A DNA stretch of 64,000 nt, taken from positions 34,460,922 to 34,524,921 of the forward strand of contig NC_056538.1 in assembly GCF_910596095.1 (NCBI RefSeq). Direction: 5' to 3'. Within the stretch, counting starts at the first letter, position 1. The number at the start of each line of letters is the position of its first letter. The notes under the pieces were generated by a model. The model worked only from the letters and a program-made list of their open reading frames with translations, was not told where the DNA came from and searched no databases. This document shows positions 33,671 to 45,660 of this stretch, one piece after another. The stretch is from Thunnus maccoyii (Eukaryota; Chordata; Actinopteri; Scombriformes; Scombridae). A program made the translations under genes and the position numbers.

Positions 33671-35342
33671 GAAATTCCACCTCACAGCAGAACCCCCTGG
33701 TACACGCACAGCTCGGTCAACTTCACACAGTAACACTGATCTCTTACATGAACGTGAGAAAAAACTGTGAAAGGCATCAATACTGGCAAAAAACAGTTTG
33801 GCTGCTTGAATGTTATTTGTGCCTTGTGCTTAAACCAAATTTAACTTATGAGCATAACTGTGGATGAACAACGCATTGGGGCAGTGGGATTTCACTAAAG
33901 CCTGCACTCCACCGTGTTGTCCACTCATGCAGCTTGCTCCGTCATAAGTCTGACAAATGAGTTTATTTGTGGGACTGTAGTTCCCGACGGCTCTCATCAC
34001 CACTGATGTTATAGCTTGTGCATCTCTATCTGAGCTGACATCAAAAAAGCCGAGAAAACGTTCACACACACTGCCTTTCTCATTAACATATCTGATGATG
34101 ACAGTCAGTTGGCACTTGTGATCCACTTCTATAGCAATGAAAAGAGACATGTTTATTTCCTTATCATTCTCATCCTGGATAACAGGAGCTATGCTTTCAA
34201 TGATGTCATTCTGTATGGTGTTTGACATGCCGCTGAAGACTGCTGACGATCCCAAGTGCTCTGAAAGTGTAGTGTCAAACTCCGCAAATGTACGTACCAG
34301 CTCCACAAAATTGCCCGTTTGAGCTGCCAGTGGCCTCATTGTGTCCCCTGAATGCTTGTTCTTGGCGTGCAAGGTACAAGGCTGCAACAATGAGTCTCAT
34401 CAGAAAATCCCGGTTCTTCTTCACCTGTTCATTGTGCTTCTTTGTGCTGATGGTTCTTGCCAAGTCCAGAGCCTCGTCAATCCTGACGCCCAAAAAGCTT
34501 GAATTTCACAGCACAATCTATGTGACTTTTTGATTTACCGTGCCTCTCAACTGCCCGTGACAGGTTGGCAAGGTCCACGAATCCTGTAGTGGCCCATGGA
34601 TTATTCAGTGAGCACGAATCCTTGTCGAAAAAAAGACACGGCCAGCAAAATAGCTGCTGAAGTTTAGCGCTACCAGCTAGCCACTCGTTGCGAACATAAT
34701 TTTCCTCATTGAATGTCCGAATCCCTCTTTTTTTCCTCTCCACACGCGGTTCTAGTTTGGGCGTTGGCCTGCCGTCAGATTTAATTTTGAGTTGCTGCTG
34801 TAGTGGTAGTTTAGTAAAATTGTTTTTTACTAAAAACTCCAAATCTCCACCCTCCATAACGACACTTGCTAATTTTGCTAACAGTGATATGAAATGGTTA
34901 CCGGGTTACCAGGGTTACCATGAAGTTCAAAACATGCTATGATTTGATTGGTGAGCCAAAGGTTGGCTGGCTTCCCTTGGCATAGTCCCGACTAATCACA
35001 GTTTGGCAGTGGCATGAGGGTAGCCTCATCTGATTGGTTAATCCTTCTTTTTTTTTTTCACCAAGGGATGCCAATGTCAATCTGGCCTCCTCACGGACAT
35101 GACATTAGTCTACAGTAGATGTGCAATATAATGTTTCACCACACATTCACCACCTAACATTTAGAGGGGCGCTGTTTCACTCATTGTAAAATACTCAATG
35201 AGAAATGGGAAAGCAATGACAGCAACAGCACAGAAGAATTACCGAAACTGTTAAATAAAGTGTTTTTATTGAAATGACAACTGCAGTCTGGAAAAACAGG
35301 GGAAGCCTGGCTTCCCTTGGCTTCTGGGAGAAAACGCCACTG
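33671..35342 (-). mobile_element. hAT-type transposon, ZMYM1-like, 3' truncated
   Basis: The - strand 5' end is marked by CAGTGGCGTTTTCTCCCAGA at 35342, a typical hAT terminus. The coding pieces are 34857-34477 (TTF-type zinc finger, LFCWPCLFFDKD with later H...SKSH), 34493-34275 and 34390-33830 (DUF4371-like, GQTGNFVELVRT region, QTYDGASCMSG, then SYAHKLNLV). Frame changes separate the three pieces. The dimerisation half and the other terminus are absent, so it is immobile. Similar fish genes are often annotated as zinc finger MYM-type protein 1-like. Confidence 0.75.
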
Positions 35343-36090
35343 ATACTGAACCTTGTGGAACACCACAGGCCACTCTTCTAAACTGAGATTCAGTATTCTT
35401 AAGTTTTACATATTGAAACCTATTAGTTAAATAACTTCTTAACCAATGTTGTGTGACAATTCTTATACCATAGCATTCCTATTTCTGCAGAAGTAAGGAA
35501 TGATCTATTGTGTCAAATGCTTTACGTAAATCAATAAATACACCTAGAGTGTATTGTTTCTTATCTACTGCTGTTGCTATATTTTCTACAAAATCCATCG
35601 CTGCCAAAGATGTGGATTGCTTGCTCCTAAACCCATATTGATGGTCACTCAGTAACTCATATTTCTCAATAAAGTCATCAAATCTATTTACAAATAGTTT
35701 TTCGAGTATTTTAGAAAATTGAGGTAGCAAAGACACAGGTCTATAGTTTGATATAATATCTTTGTCACCATTTTTATAGATTGGAGTCACCTTAGCCACT
35801 TTCATGTTATTGGGAAAAATACCTGTTTGAAAGGATTTATTACATATATAAGTAAATGGCTCAAGGTCACAGTCAATTACTTATTTTAACCAGCGAACGA
35901 GGAGGGAGTAGTCTGCTGTGTCAAAGGCTGCACTACAGTTAGTCTAAGAACAAGAGGATTGAGCAGTTAACTGAGTCAGCATCCAGGAGGAGGTCATTAG
36001 TTACTGTGAGGAGCTCAAGACCACTCAAGATGAGCTGGGCTGCAAGGACATTCACAGAGTTGTCTCTAAGCCACTCCTGTGTTGTCTTGG
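35343..36090 (-). mobile_element. LINE reverse-transcriptase fragments
   Basis: The - strand frame 35805-35479 is the N-terminal RT domain of a non-LTR element (AKVTPIYKNGDKD, NYRPVSLLPQFSKILEKL, YGFRSKQSTSLA, GVFIDLRKAFDTIDH). Adjacent sequence at 35885-36000 is a scrap of a second LINE (GTGTCAAAGGCTGCACTACA complement of an AFDTA region). Both are truncated. Confidence 0.75.
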
Positions 36091-36094
36091 CTGT

Positions 36095-36430
36095 GTGCTG
36101 ATGGTCATTGTCCTGTTTGAAGGAGAGCCTTTGGCTCAGTCTGAGGTCTTAAGCTCTCTGGACCAGGTTTTTATTAAGGATATCTCTGTAGTTTGCACTG
36201 TTCAGCTTTCCCTCAACCCTGACCAGTCCCCCAGTCCCTGCTGCTGGAAACACCCCCTCAGCATGATGCTGCCACCAACATGCTTCAGCATTGGGATGGT
36301 ATTGAGCAGGTGATGGGCGGAGCCTGGTTTCCTCCGGACATGACACTTAGAATTAAGGCCAAACAGTTCAATCTTGGTGTCATCAGACAGACCAGAGTGA
36401 TGGTTGTCCTTCTGGAAGCCAGATGAAACC
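36095..36430 (-). mobile_element. Second Tc1-like transposase fragment
   Basis: The - strand pieces DDTKIELFGLNSKCHVRRKP, GGSIMLRGCFQQQG and VEGKLNSANYRDILNKNL match the central DDE region of a Tc1-like family different from that at 26515-28970. A frame change lies between the two pieces. No ends are seen. Confidence 0.75.
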
Positions 36431-36434
36431 AATT

Positions 36435-37590
36435 AGTTAACTTATCTCCAAACATGCCTTAAGGACATAAAGACCTGGATGACCTGCAATTTTCTGCTAC
36501 TAAACTCAGACAAAACTGAAGTTATTGTGCTTGGCCCTAAACACCTTAGAAACTCATTATCTAATGATATAGCTACTCTGGATGGCATTACCCTGGCCTC
36601 CAGCACCACCGTAAGCAATCTGGGAGTTATCTTTGATCAGGATATGTCCTTTAACTCCCACATAAATCAAATTTCAAGGACTGCCTTTTTTCACTTACGT
36701 AATATCGCAAAAATCAGGCACATCCTCAGGCTGCTCTAACAAGTCTCTTAAGACTCTCCAGCTGGTCCAGAATGCAGCTGCGCGTGTACTGACAAAAACT
36801 AGAAAAAGAGATCACATTTCTCCCATTTTAGGTTCGCTGCATTGGCTTCCTGTAAAATCCAGAATAGAATTTAAAATCCTTCTACTCCTACTACTACCTA
36901 CAAAGCCTTTAATGGTCAGGCACCATCATATCTTGAAGAGCTCATGGTACCATATTATCCCACTAGAACACTGCGCTCCCAGTATGCAGCTTACTGGTGG
37001 TTCCTACAGTCTCCAAAAGTAGAATGGGAGACAAAACCATTTTCCAGATTGGGTCCGGGGTGCAGACACCCTCTCTATGTTTAAGAGTAGGCTTCAAACT
37101 TTCCTTTTTGATAAAGCTTATAGTTAGGGCCGACCAGGCTCGCCTTGGATCAGCCCTTAGTTATGCTGCTATAGGCCTAGACTGCTGGGGGACTTCCCAT
37201 GATGCACTGAGCTCCTCTCTCCTCCTCCTCCTCTCCATCTGTATGTATTCATTTACCATTAATGCATGTTACTAACTCGACTTCTTCACATCTCTATTAC
37301 TATTATTGTTATTGTTATTATTGTTGTTATTCTGCCTCTCTGTCTCTCTCCCTCCTTCTTTCTCTCTCACCCCAACCAGTCAAGGCAGATGATGTCCACC
37401 TAGAGTCCGGTTCTGCTTGAGGTTTCTTCCCATTAAAGGGGAGTTTTTCCTTACCGCTGTCACCAAGTGCTGCTCAGGGAGGAATGTTGGGTCTCTGTAA
37501 ATTAAAGAGTACGGTCTAGACCTGCTCTATGTGAGAAGAGTCCTGAGATAACCTCAATTGGGATATAAATAAAATTTAATTGAATTATGT
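36435..37590 (+). mobile_element. L2-like LINE, 3' part
   Basis: [20 protein letters not shown] and [20 protein letters not shown] (36479-36739) are followed by frame-broken remains ([15 protein letters not shown]) and a 3' UTR with GGAGTTTTTCCTTACCGCTG and a TTAATTGAATT end at 37585. About 100 bases are missing near 36733 compared with the copy at 57588-59119. 5' truncated. Confidence 0.85.
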
Positions 37591-38330
37591 CAATGTGATA
37601 TTTCAGTTTTTTTCTTTTTAATTACTTTGCAAAAATTTGTTTTTGCTTTGCCATTATGGGGTTATGAGTGTAGATTGATGGGGGGGGGGATTTGGGCACA
37701 CACACACACACTCACTCCCTGGACTGTGAATTACCTACAATGGCACAAAAACACTTTACTTATTTTATTTATCCAAAACCCTTATTTATATCCTAGTATA
37801 ACATGCCGCTACACAGGTGTAATATGTTTTTTCTTAATGTGCAATTCCTCCCTGTGAATAATTGTTGGAGTTCTGCAAATAACTGTTGTAAATAATGTAA
37901 TATCTGTCATACCCTGCTACTCTCTTTTCATTTTCTCTCTCTCTCTCTTTAACTTAATTTTTGAAAAATTAATTGTAAAAATTGTTTTTTTTCTTTTTTT
38001 TACTTGACTGAGTGAACCGTGCAAGAATTCCAAAGTGCATTTAGCCTATGCCTGTTCAAATGGCAATAAAGTCTCTGACACTTGTGGTCCTCCATACCCT
38101 TTACCCATTTTTCAGGTGATGCCCAAAGCTGGACAACGACTGGAACAGAAAAACTCAAGTCTAACTAACGTTCAACTTCTTTGTCATAAAACATACGATT
38201 GTATATTAAATTCATATTCCCCAATACCAATAGGTCATGTGGCAACAAAGTCAATAAAGCAAGTTTACCCCTTTTTTATTGAGCTGTCCTCTCAAAATTA
38301 CAATCTGAGTATTCTTCGAAAATGTGTTTT
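37591..38330. other. Left edge of the OR3 duplication, with 0.5-kb extra segment
   Basis: 37739-37803 matches 29150-29220 in the OR2 copy. 37804-38330 has no counterpart there and so was inserted (or lost in the OR2 copy). It contains TTCAAATGGCAATAAAGTCT and pyrimidine runs and looks like repeat DNA. The open frame 38035-38427 crosses the insertion border and the OR3 promoter and is not supported as a gene. Confidence 0.5.
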
Positions 38331-38382
38331 TTTCATGACATCAGTTAGAACTCAGTATCAACCAGTGGTTCCTGTGATAATG

Positions 38383-38470
38383 AGGTCAGTCTGCTGCTGT
38401 GGGCGTCTTCTGTTTGAGAGGTTATAAAGAGGCAGAAGCAGAGTTTCAGCTCAGTTAAGATGCACAGTCT
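38383..38470 (+). promoter_or_regulatory. Conserved OR3 proximal promoter
   Basis: Nearly identical to the OR2 element, with TTATAAAG at 38422-38429 and AGAAGCAGAGTTTCAGCTCA after it, about 260-340 bases before the start codon. Confidence 0.5.
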
Positions 38471-38724
38471 GACTTACACAATGTCATGAACTGCGTTGTT
38501 TAGTTTCTCATGTGAGCATTATATTGACTTTAACATAAGAGAGTGGTGAGTCTAATTCATTTGTCATAATTGCTCCTTCTTTAAAACGAATTTCTACAAA
38601 GGAAGAAAATTGAATATTGCTTATATGTTTATTTTTCAGCTATGTGTTGCTTAGTTTAGATTAGTGAAATATTTTATGAAATGTAACATGATTGGTGCAT
38701 TTAGTTAAACTCACAAAAAGTGTT

Positions 38725-39681
38725 ATGATTGTTCTGCAAGCCAAGCGGAGGATCATGATAAACTCGACTCAATTTTCATACTTCACATTAAATGCCTACA
38801 TTGACAGCGGTCACTTAAAATATTTATTTTTTGTGATTCTCATTTCTTTGTATATTTTAACTGTTTGTGCCAATGTTTTGCTCATTGTGGTTATCTGTAT
38901 GAACAGAAGCTTACATGAACCTCTGTACCTTTTTCTGTGCAGCCTGTTTGTAAATGAACTGTATGGTAGTACAGGGTTGTTTCCATTCCTTCTGGTTCAG
39001 ATCCTCTCTGACATTCACAATGTTTCTGCTTCCTTTTGTTTCCTGCAGATTTTCTTTGTGTATTCTTATGCAAATGTGCAGTTTTGTAACTTAGCCATCA
39101 TGTCTTATGACAGATACCTTGCTATCTGTTTTCCTCTGCAATATAACACACGTATGACGTCTAAAAAGGTTGCCATGCTTATTGCTATAACATGGTTATT
39201 CCCATTTATTGAAGTTGCTGTCATGATATCTTTGAGTGCTCCTTTACAGCTGTGTGGAAACATCATCAACAAAGTGTACTGTGACAACTACTCTGTGGTC
39301 AAACTGGCATGCTATGACACCACCGTCAATAACATTTATGGAATTATTTACACAATTTTCCTAATTGTTGGTGTTGTAACTTTAATTCTTTACACATACA
39401 TAAGGATTCTTAAAGTCTGTTTTTATGGTTCTAAACAGACCAGACAGAAAGCTGTCAGTACCTGCACACCTCACCTTATTTCCCTGCTCAACTTCTCTTG
39501 TGGTTGTTTCTTTGAAATAATGCAGAGCAGATTTGATATGAGCAGTGTACCCAATATGTTGCGCATTGTTTTATCATTATACTTCCTCACTTGCCAACCG
39601 CTCTTCAACCCTGTACTGTATGGATTGAAAATGTCTAAAATACGTACATTATGTAAAAGTCTTGTCTTCAGTAAAATGTAA
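38725..39681 (+). CDS. Odorant receptor OR3, intronless, 318 aa, recent duplicate of OR2
   Basis: The same layout as OR2: MIVLQAKRR start (alternative ATG at 38755), NST glycosylation site, LHEPLYLFL, MSYDRYLAIC, KAVSTCTPHL and NPVLYG. By eye there are about 18 amino-acid differences from OR2 in 318, concentrated in the N-terminal half (NAYIDSGHLK against NANIDSSHLK, DIHNVSASFC against DIHTVSTFFC) and near the C-terminus (KIRTLC against KIHRLC). TM4 to TM7 is almost unchanged. AATAAA at 39930-39935 is the likely poly(A) signal. The surrounding DNA is also duplicated, so it arose by segmental duplication with a spacing of 9115 bases. No break is seen. Confidence 0.95.
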   Translation: MIVLQAKRRIMINSTQFSYFTLNAYIDSGHLKYLFFVILISLYILTVCANVLLIVVICMNRSLHEPLYLFLCSLFVNELYGSTGLFPFLLVQILSDIHNVSASFCFLQIFFVYSYANVQFCNLAIMSYDRYLAICFPLQYNTRMTSKKVAMLIAITWLFPFIEVAVMISLSAPLQLCGNIINKVYCDNYSVVKLACYDTTVNNIYGIIYTIFLIVGVVTLILYTYIRILKVCFYGSKQTRQKAVSTCTPHLISLLNFSCGCFFEIMQSRFDMSSVPNMLRIVLSLYFLTCQPLFNPVLYGLKMSKIRTLCKSLVFSKM

Positions 39682-40025
39682 GCTACTAATGTTAAAAGTT
39701 ATCTGATATACTTTTATACTCTCAATAACATGAACATTTTGAAAAGATGGATTCTTTGACAAAAATAATACTGTTTATTATATGTAAACAAGAACATAAC
39801 ATGTTTCAAAAATACATTTCTAAATTACAGTTGGTTTGATTCTTTCAGTCACAAAGTAGATTTCTTAAATTTCATCTCTTAGTGAATGCCTCCCTGTTTA
39901 AAAGAGAAGTCTCTAATCTTACTCTATAAAATAAAAGACTTCCCTAAGTATTGCTGCCTTTTTTCTTCTTTTATCAGCTATAGAAAGACTGTTGTTACAT
40001 CATCAGTAGTGGTAGTACTAATAGT

Positions 40026-40933
40026 TGCAACCCCTGCTGAAACACATCAAATAAAGTGCTGACTCCTCATGTAAGTCAATTAACATTGCAGGTATGGAGC
40101 ACTGTGTTTGTGTAGGAAGAGCACTGAAAGCATGCTAGTAACCATTTGCTATAGATAGTGCATCCATTTATGTGCCTTTGACTGAAATGTAATACCAGAT
40201 GTGGTCTTATGAACACTCTCAGTTATCAGTGTGTTTGCTAAATTCCATGTCCGTGAGGACAAAAGAACTGCGTTCAAGAACAGTTTATTTTTTTCTGGAG
40301 TTCTGCTGATTTATTATAAGATTTTTGGTGACTCTGTCATTGAACCGATTCTGTAACATGTTTGTTTGCCCAGAATCGAGTCAATAGGTTATCCTTAGTG
40401 CCTACTACGAGACCATAAAGCACTGAAACCCATCTCCATAAACTAAAATGGTTAGTATTAGATATTAAATTAATAATGAGCTTGTACGTGAGGGATATGC
40501 AGTATAACCTTGGTGTAAGCGTTGCCAGAGAGGACAGATTCATGTCCTCCTTGCTGCAGTCGATATTGAGGCTACTTTTGTCTGTCATAGCTGCCAACAT
40601 GTTCAATATTACATCATTCAGTGTTGATTTCTCATCATTTTCCCCTAAGAAAGCTGCCACAAGGTTATATAAAGTTAACCGGAAATTATACCAGGCATTT
40701 ACAGCCATTTCTGTTCTAAACAAAGACTTATAGGCACTGTGTTTTCCTTTGGTTGTTATACTTATAGCTATGTTTAGGCTCATAATATTCCTGCTGCATG
40801 ATGTATAAATGTATGATCATGGAACTGGGTGGAGAACAGCTAATGTGATTACGCTGTGTACAAACTGCATCAGTGGACTTGTAGTTTTTGCTGGTTCATG
40901 AGTCTTTTTTGGGTGTAAGAACTTAGAGTCACT
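40026..40933 (-). other. 0.9-kb segment present only after OR3, with unrecognised 148-codon frame
   Basis: The OR2 and OR3 3' flanks align up to GTGGTAGT and again from CAAATTGAAATTTTC. The OR3 copy has about 907 bases between, the OR2 copy almost none. On the - strand an ATG frame runs 40783-40337 (148 aa, starting MSLNIAISITTKGKHSAYKS and containing AWYNFRLTLYNLVAAFLGEN and SSLATLTPRLYC). It has no membrane-receptor motif and I do not recognise the family. It could be a gene fragment, an uncommon transposon piece or chance. No inverted ends or target duplication are obvious. Confidence 0.35.
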
Positions 40934-41012
40934 CACAAATTGAAATTTTCAAAAACGATTTCAGTGTAAGTGACTCACATTGAGTAGTATTTCCTCAATC
41001 ATTTAAAATTGA

Positions 41013-42660
41013 CTTAAATTCCCCAACAATAATCAGTTCTGACAATTTCAGGCCCTTCTGTACATTATTCCAGGAAGAAGTGGCAGCAAATTTAAAGGCT
41101 TTTTTACATGATCCTTTTCTAACTCTGGGGACCAACATCTGTAGAATATTTTGAGAGTGCAGCTATACTGATCTTTGGTTTTTACACATGTATGTACACT
41201 GATAGGGAAGAACCAGCCCAAGGAGAGATTTATACATAAAAGCCAACCAATTTGAAAGTCTGTGATACAGAGATGGACACTTGGCAGCAGCATACAAAGT
41301 ACAGTGGTGTACAAGATAGGCAGTAATAAAACGTAAAGCAGTATACAGTATCCAACTTCTTTAGGCACTGCTCAGGTTCATTCATATAGAGCAGATTGCC
41401 ATAATCCAGTAAAGGTAAAAAAGTTGCCGAAATCAAGTGTTTCCTTGTCTGGAGGGAGAAACAGGAAACTTACCTCAAGTTTTAGCTTGGAAACAAGGTG
41501 TTAAATGTGTGATTTGAATGACAAGTTCTGATCAATAATATTACCTAAATACTTATAAGTTGTGACCATTCTAATTTTGACTGCTTGGGCAGTTGAGATC
41601 TTTGGAAGATTAGATGGCAACTATTTGCCATTTAAAAATAGCATGAATTTGGATTTGTCTCTATTTAACACCAACTCAAGTTGTGTTAAATGGGACTGAA
41701 CAACATCAAAGGCAGACTGCAGGAATTCAAGGGTTTGTCCCACTGAAGGAGATGAGCAATAAATAAATGTACCATCTGCATAAAAATGGAATGCAGCATT
41801 TGATAAATTACCACAACGATTATTTACATATATGGAGAACAGCAGTGGTCCCAGTATGGACCCCTGAGGCACACCCTTTGATACAGGGAGGAAGGAAGAG
41901 GAAGAACCAGCAAACTGGACACATTGTGTTCTTGCTGACAAGTGATTTGAAAATCAACTTACAGCATGCCCAGATAAGCCAATACTATAGAGTCTATCTG
42001 CCGAGGTGACATGAACAACTGTGTAAAAATTTGGAGGATTTGTTGATTAAGATATATCAGGCTTTGGTTCAGAGTCTTTAAGGAGGTTTCAGGAGTTTTT
42101 GAAAAGGTTGTAGAGGCCTTTGAGGAGGTCCTAAAAGTCCTTTGACAGAACATGAGAAGTTTCTCGGGGTTGATGCAAAGAAGATTCTAAGAATTATTTA
42201 TGGGGTCCTGAAAAAAGTTCCAGTTTTAATGGAAGTGATGCTTGTGGTGTGGAGAATACATGGGTCTTGACAACAAAAGGTTCTACATGGGTCCATGATG
42301 TGTTCCTTGCAGTCTTTGAAGGGGTTCTAGGGGTCCTTCCTGATATGGTTGTACTTGCAAAGGTTCCAGGTGGAACTAAAGAGGCTTAAGAAGTTAAAAA
42401 ACAGACTCAAGAGATGCTGGAGGAAGTCAAAGTGGTCTTTAAGGAATACCAAGTGGGTGTTTAATAAACTGTTCAGGTTGTATGATTAAGAAAGCAACAC
42501 TCATCACAGTGGTAGAAGTGAAATTATGTCAACGTGTTTATACATTATAATATAGTATATCCTAATGGAGTTCATGTTTAATATGGAACTGCAGTGTAGG
42601 TTTGATCATCTCTTTTCGTAATAAAATGTCGTAGAGTTAGGAACAGTAAACCTGCCTGTT
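41013..42660 (-). mobile_element. Block B2: LINE fragment plus cassette sequence
   Basis: Homologous to B1. - strand 41941-41621 encodes [30 protein letters not shown] and [17 protein letters not shown], and 41436-41230 holds FLPLLDYGNLLYMNEP. It is clearly older or more diverged from B1 than the insert at 26936 is. The region 41950-42480 matches 31950-32450. 42460-42550 is extra relative to B1 but shared with B3. Confidence 0.7.
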
Positions 42661-42712
42661 TCCAGGTCCCTCTGACTTTGATTTGATTTTACTTACAGTC
42701 AAGTCCTTCAAT

Positions 42713-43965
42713 TCATAACAAAACATCTAAAACGACACTCATGAAAACTTCTACACAAACTGAGTTTATTCTCAGATGAAGTTGATGTAAACCCCTCAGA
42801 GGCTGCTGGTGTTGGGGAAAGTTAGATCACTGTACCAAGTCCCTCAGGTCAAAGGTCATTTCATCATGTCAACATGTTTGTCCGTGAGTCAGCTTCACAT
42901 TAGCCACAGTTTCCACTAATTCCCTTTGAATCAAATTACAGTCAGAGCTGTGAACCGGTGAGACCAATCAGCCTGGGCAGACCTCAGCACTGGTTTCACT
43001 GGTCCACAGAGGGCTGAGGACCATAATGACCTCCCTTCAGACTCCTCAGGATGGACAGATACTGAAGTTTGTCAACAGTTTGACTTGTTGCATTTCATTT
43101 TTGAGTGAATGATGAAATTAACAGCAACAGTATAATGTTAGTTTTAATATTATGATTTTAACAACCACATGTACTGCTGAGTAGTTTAATCTATAATATT
43201 TTATCAGTTGATATATGACATGCAACAAGGGTCCCCAGGCAGAGTGGAACCAGGCTCTGTAACCTTTCAGCTGCCACGACGCTCCAGCTTCCTGTTGCTT
43301 CTACTGCTATACTAAGCACAAGTCAAAAGTCTGGGTCCTGATTGGTTCACACCGCCTGTTGTACATTTCTCACATGTTTGAGGAGGTCATGTGACCTGAC
43401 AGCAGTGCATCCAGCACAGATATCAGATTAAAAAGACCCTCTCTGGGGCAAAGTGATGTTCAGTGCTACTAGCTTACAGCTACAGATGAGTGACGAATGA
43501 AAGGAAAAACCGGTCCAGGTCTGAATGCTGGACCCCTACAGTGAGGGGGTCTGGGGGCTCTGTTATGCTATGGGGGGCATTTTGCTGGCGTGATTTGGGT
43601 CCACTTGTCCCCTTAGAGGGAGGGTCACTGCTAATCAATACAAAGTAGCTGTGAGTGATCAGCTTTATCCTATGATGAAACATTTCTATCCTGATGGGAG
43701 TGGTCACTTCCAGGATGACAATGCCCCCATTCACAGGACACGAGGGGTCACTGAATGGTTTGATGAGCATTAAATGATGTGAATCATATGTTATGACCTT
43801 CACAGTCACCAGATCTCAACCCAGCTGAACACCTATGAGAGATTTAGGACTTAGACAGCGCTCTCCACCACCATCATCACAACACCACATAAGGGAATAT
43901 CTTTATGAAGAATGATGTTCATCCCTCCAGAAGAGTTCAGAGACTGTAGAATCAATAAGAAGGCT
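42713..43965 (+). repeat. Block A2: cassette sequence with the fullest Tc1-like fragment
   Basis: It matches A0 from ATTCATAACAAAACATCTAA. At 43510-43960 the + strand shows the Tc1-like catalytic and C-terminal region in several frames (GGHFAG, QDDNAPIHRTRGVTEWFDEH, then QISTQLNTYE). The second catalytic Asp region (DDNAPIHR) is kept here but deleted in A0. The fragment lacks the N-terminal DNA-binding half. Confidence 0.75.
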
Positions 43966-44282
43966 GACGAACAGTGACCCTTTACTTGGACGGAGCAGAG
44001 GAGAGGCAGACAGCGGAGGAAATGCTCACAGTTATTGGATGTCAGGAAGCAAATTTGTCATTGCACAGCCATCCAAAGGTTGAATAACATTATTCTCAGT
44101 AGCCATTGCAGTGAGTTTTATCCAGAAGCCTGGTTTTACATAACTACAGGTTGGTTAGGCTAAAATCCATTATCTGTGGTTGGCCACTCAGAAAACATTC
44201 AGCCAATCAGAGGAGAGGGTCATTGAGCAGACACAAAACAGCCTGTTCTTGGTAGAGCTCCAGAGACCCGCCACTCTCTATC

Positions 44283-45290
44283 TCAACTCAACTCAACTTT
44301 ATTTATAAAGCACTTTACAAACAACACAGTTGATCCAAAGTACTTTACAGCACACAGAGGAAAGCAAAAACAAAAGAAAGAAGACCAAAACACAATATAG
44401 GCAAAGAGAAAAGTAAAAATAAAAACAGAATGAAGAAAATAACAATAATAGTAATATTAATCCTAATAACAAGGCACATGGTCACACAAGGCACACAGAG
44501 ACAACACAGACATACAAAGACTTCAGCGGAAATACTTGAGTTGGTTAAGTTTGGCACAGCTCTGCTCTAGTCCTGGATCTCTGGACAGACAGACGTCTTT
44601 GGTCAGAAGATCTCAGGCCTCTGGCAGTGTGATATAGGGATGGGAGTTCTATTATATAAGAAGGTACAAGACCATTTAACCCTTTGTAAGCACACAGCAC
44701 AATTTTGAAGTCAATTCTATACTTAACCAGTGCAGGGAAGCGAAGATGGGGGTGATGTGGTCCCTTTTTTTGACCTTGTTGAAACTCTTTCATTCTGAAT
44801 TAACTGGAGACGGGATAAAGAAGACTGAGTGATACCAAAATACAAAGAGTTACAGCAATCAAGGCGGGACGATATGAAGGCATGGATGACTTTCTCCAGA
44901 TCAGTGGTACAGAACAACCTGATTGATTTATTTGTCAAACTCGAGTGCTGAGTCAAATATGACTCCAAGAAATAATGTCAGTTAATTGTTGTGATCCAAA
45001 TAATAAAATTTTAGATTTATTCTCATTGAGTTGGAGAAAGTTTGCAGCCATCCAGGATTTAATGTGTTGATGACTGTTATTCAGGTCAATGAGTTTGTTG
45101 CAGTTATTTGGTTCTAGGGGACGTAGATCTGTGTGTCATCTGCATAACAGTGAAAAGAAAGGTTGTGTTTTTGAATAATATGACCTAATGGAAGCATATA
45201 GATGGAGAGCAGGATTGCACCAAGTATAGAACCTTGGGGGACACCACAGGAGATGAAGCCTGAGGATGAGGAAGAGCTACAAATTGAAGC
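44283..45290 (-). mobile_element. LINE (L2-group), 3' half
   Basis: The 3' end lies at AACTCAACTTTATTTATAAA (about 44288). On the - strand, frames carry CCNSLYFGITQSSLSRLQLI (44968-44723) and HPHLRFPALVKYRIDFKIVL with AYKGLNGLVPSYIIEL (44793-44545). 45190-45170 preserves a complement of [11 protein letters not shown]-like sequence. It is 5' truncated and broken by frame changes. Confidence 0.75.
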
Positions 45291-45299
45291 AGAACAACT

Positions 45300-45342
45300 A
45301 CAACACCAACAACAACAACAACAACAACAACAATAACAATAG
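45300..45342. repeat. (CAA)n microsatellite
   Basis: CAACAACAACAA-type repeats lie at the join of two LINE pieces. The L2-like copy at 57885-57930 has a related CAACAA/CAGCAG tract at the corresponding place. Confidence 0.8.
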
Positions 45343-45394
45343 ATACATGACTAGCAACAACAAACAGCAGTAACAGCAGGAGGACAACCCAGTC

Positions 45395-45660
45395 AGCGCG
45401 GTCCATGGGGTTTCCTGCGGATGAGAAAGCACCAAGAACTTCAGGGAAGAAGTCAAGTTACTAACATGCAGTAATGGTAAATGAATACATACAGAAGGAG
45501 AGGAGGAAGAGGAGAGAGGAGCTCAGTGCATCATAGGAAGTCCCCCGGCAGTCTAGGCCTATAGCAGCATAATTAAAGGCTGGTCAAAGGCGAGCCTGGT
45601 CGGCCCTTACTATAAGCTTTATCCAAAAGGAAAGTTTTAAGCCTACTCTTAAACGTTATA
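45395..45660 (-). mobile_element. L2-like LINE 3' UTR fragment
   Basis: It shares GAGGAGCTCAGTGCATCAT, AGTCTAGGCCTATAGCAGCA and AAGCCTACTCTTAAAC with the L2-like element at 58080-58235, in the same orientation. It has only the C-terminal and tail part. Confidence 0.8.

Noticed and set aside
38035-38427. 130-codon + strand frame upstream of OR3
   Set aside because: It runs across an insertion border and the conserved OR promoter module, and has no counterpart upstream of OR2.
38891-39060. TTCCTGCAG inside the OR genes as a splice acceptor
   Set aside because: The coding frame continues on both sides and matches intronless ORs. It merely encodes FLQ.
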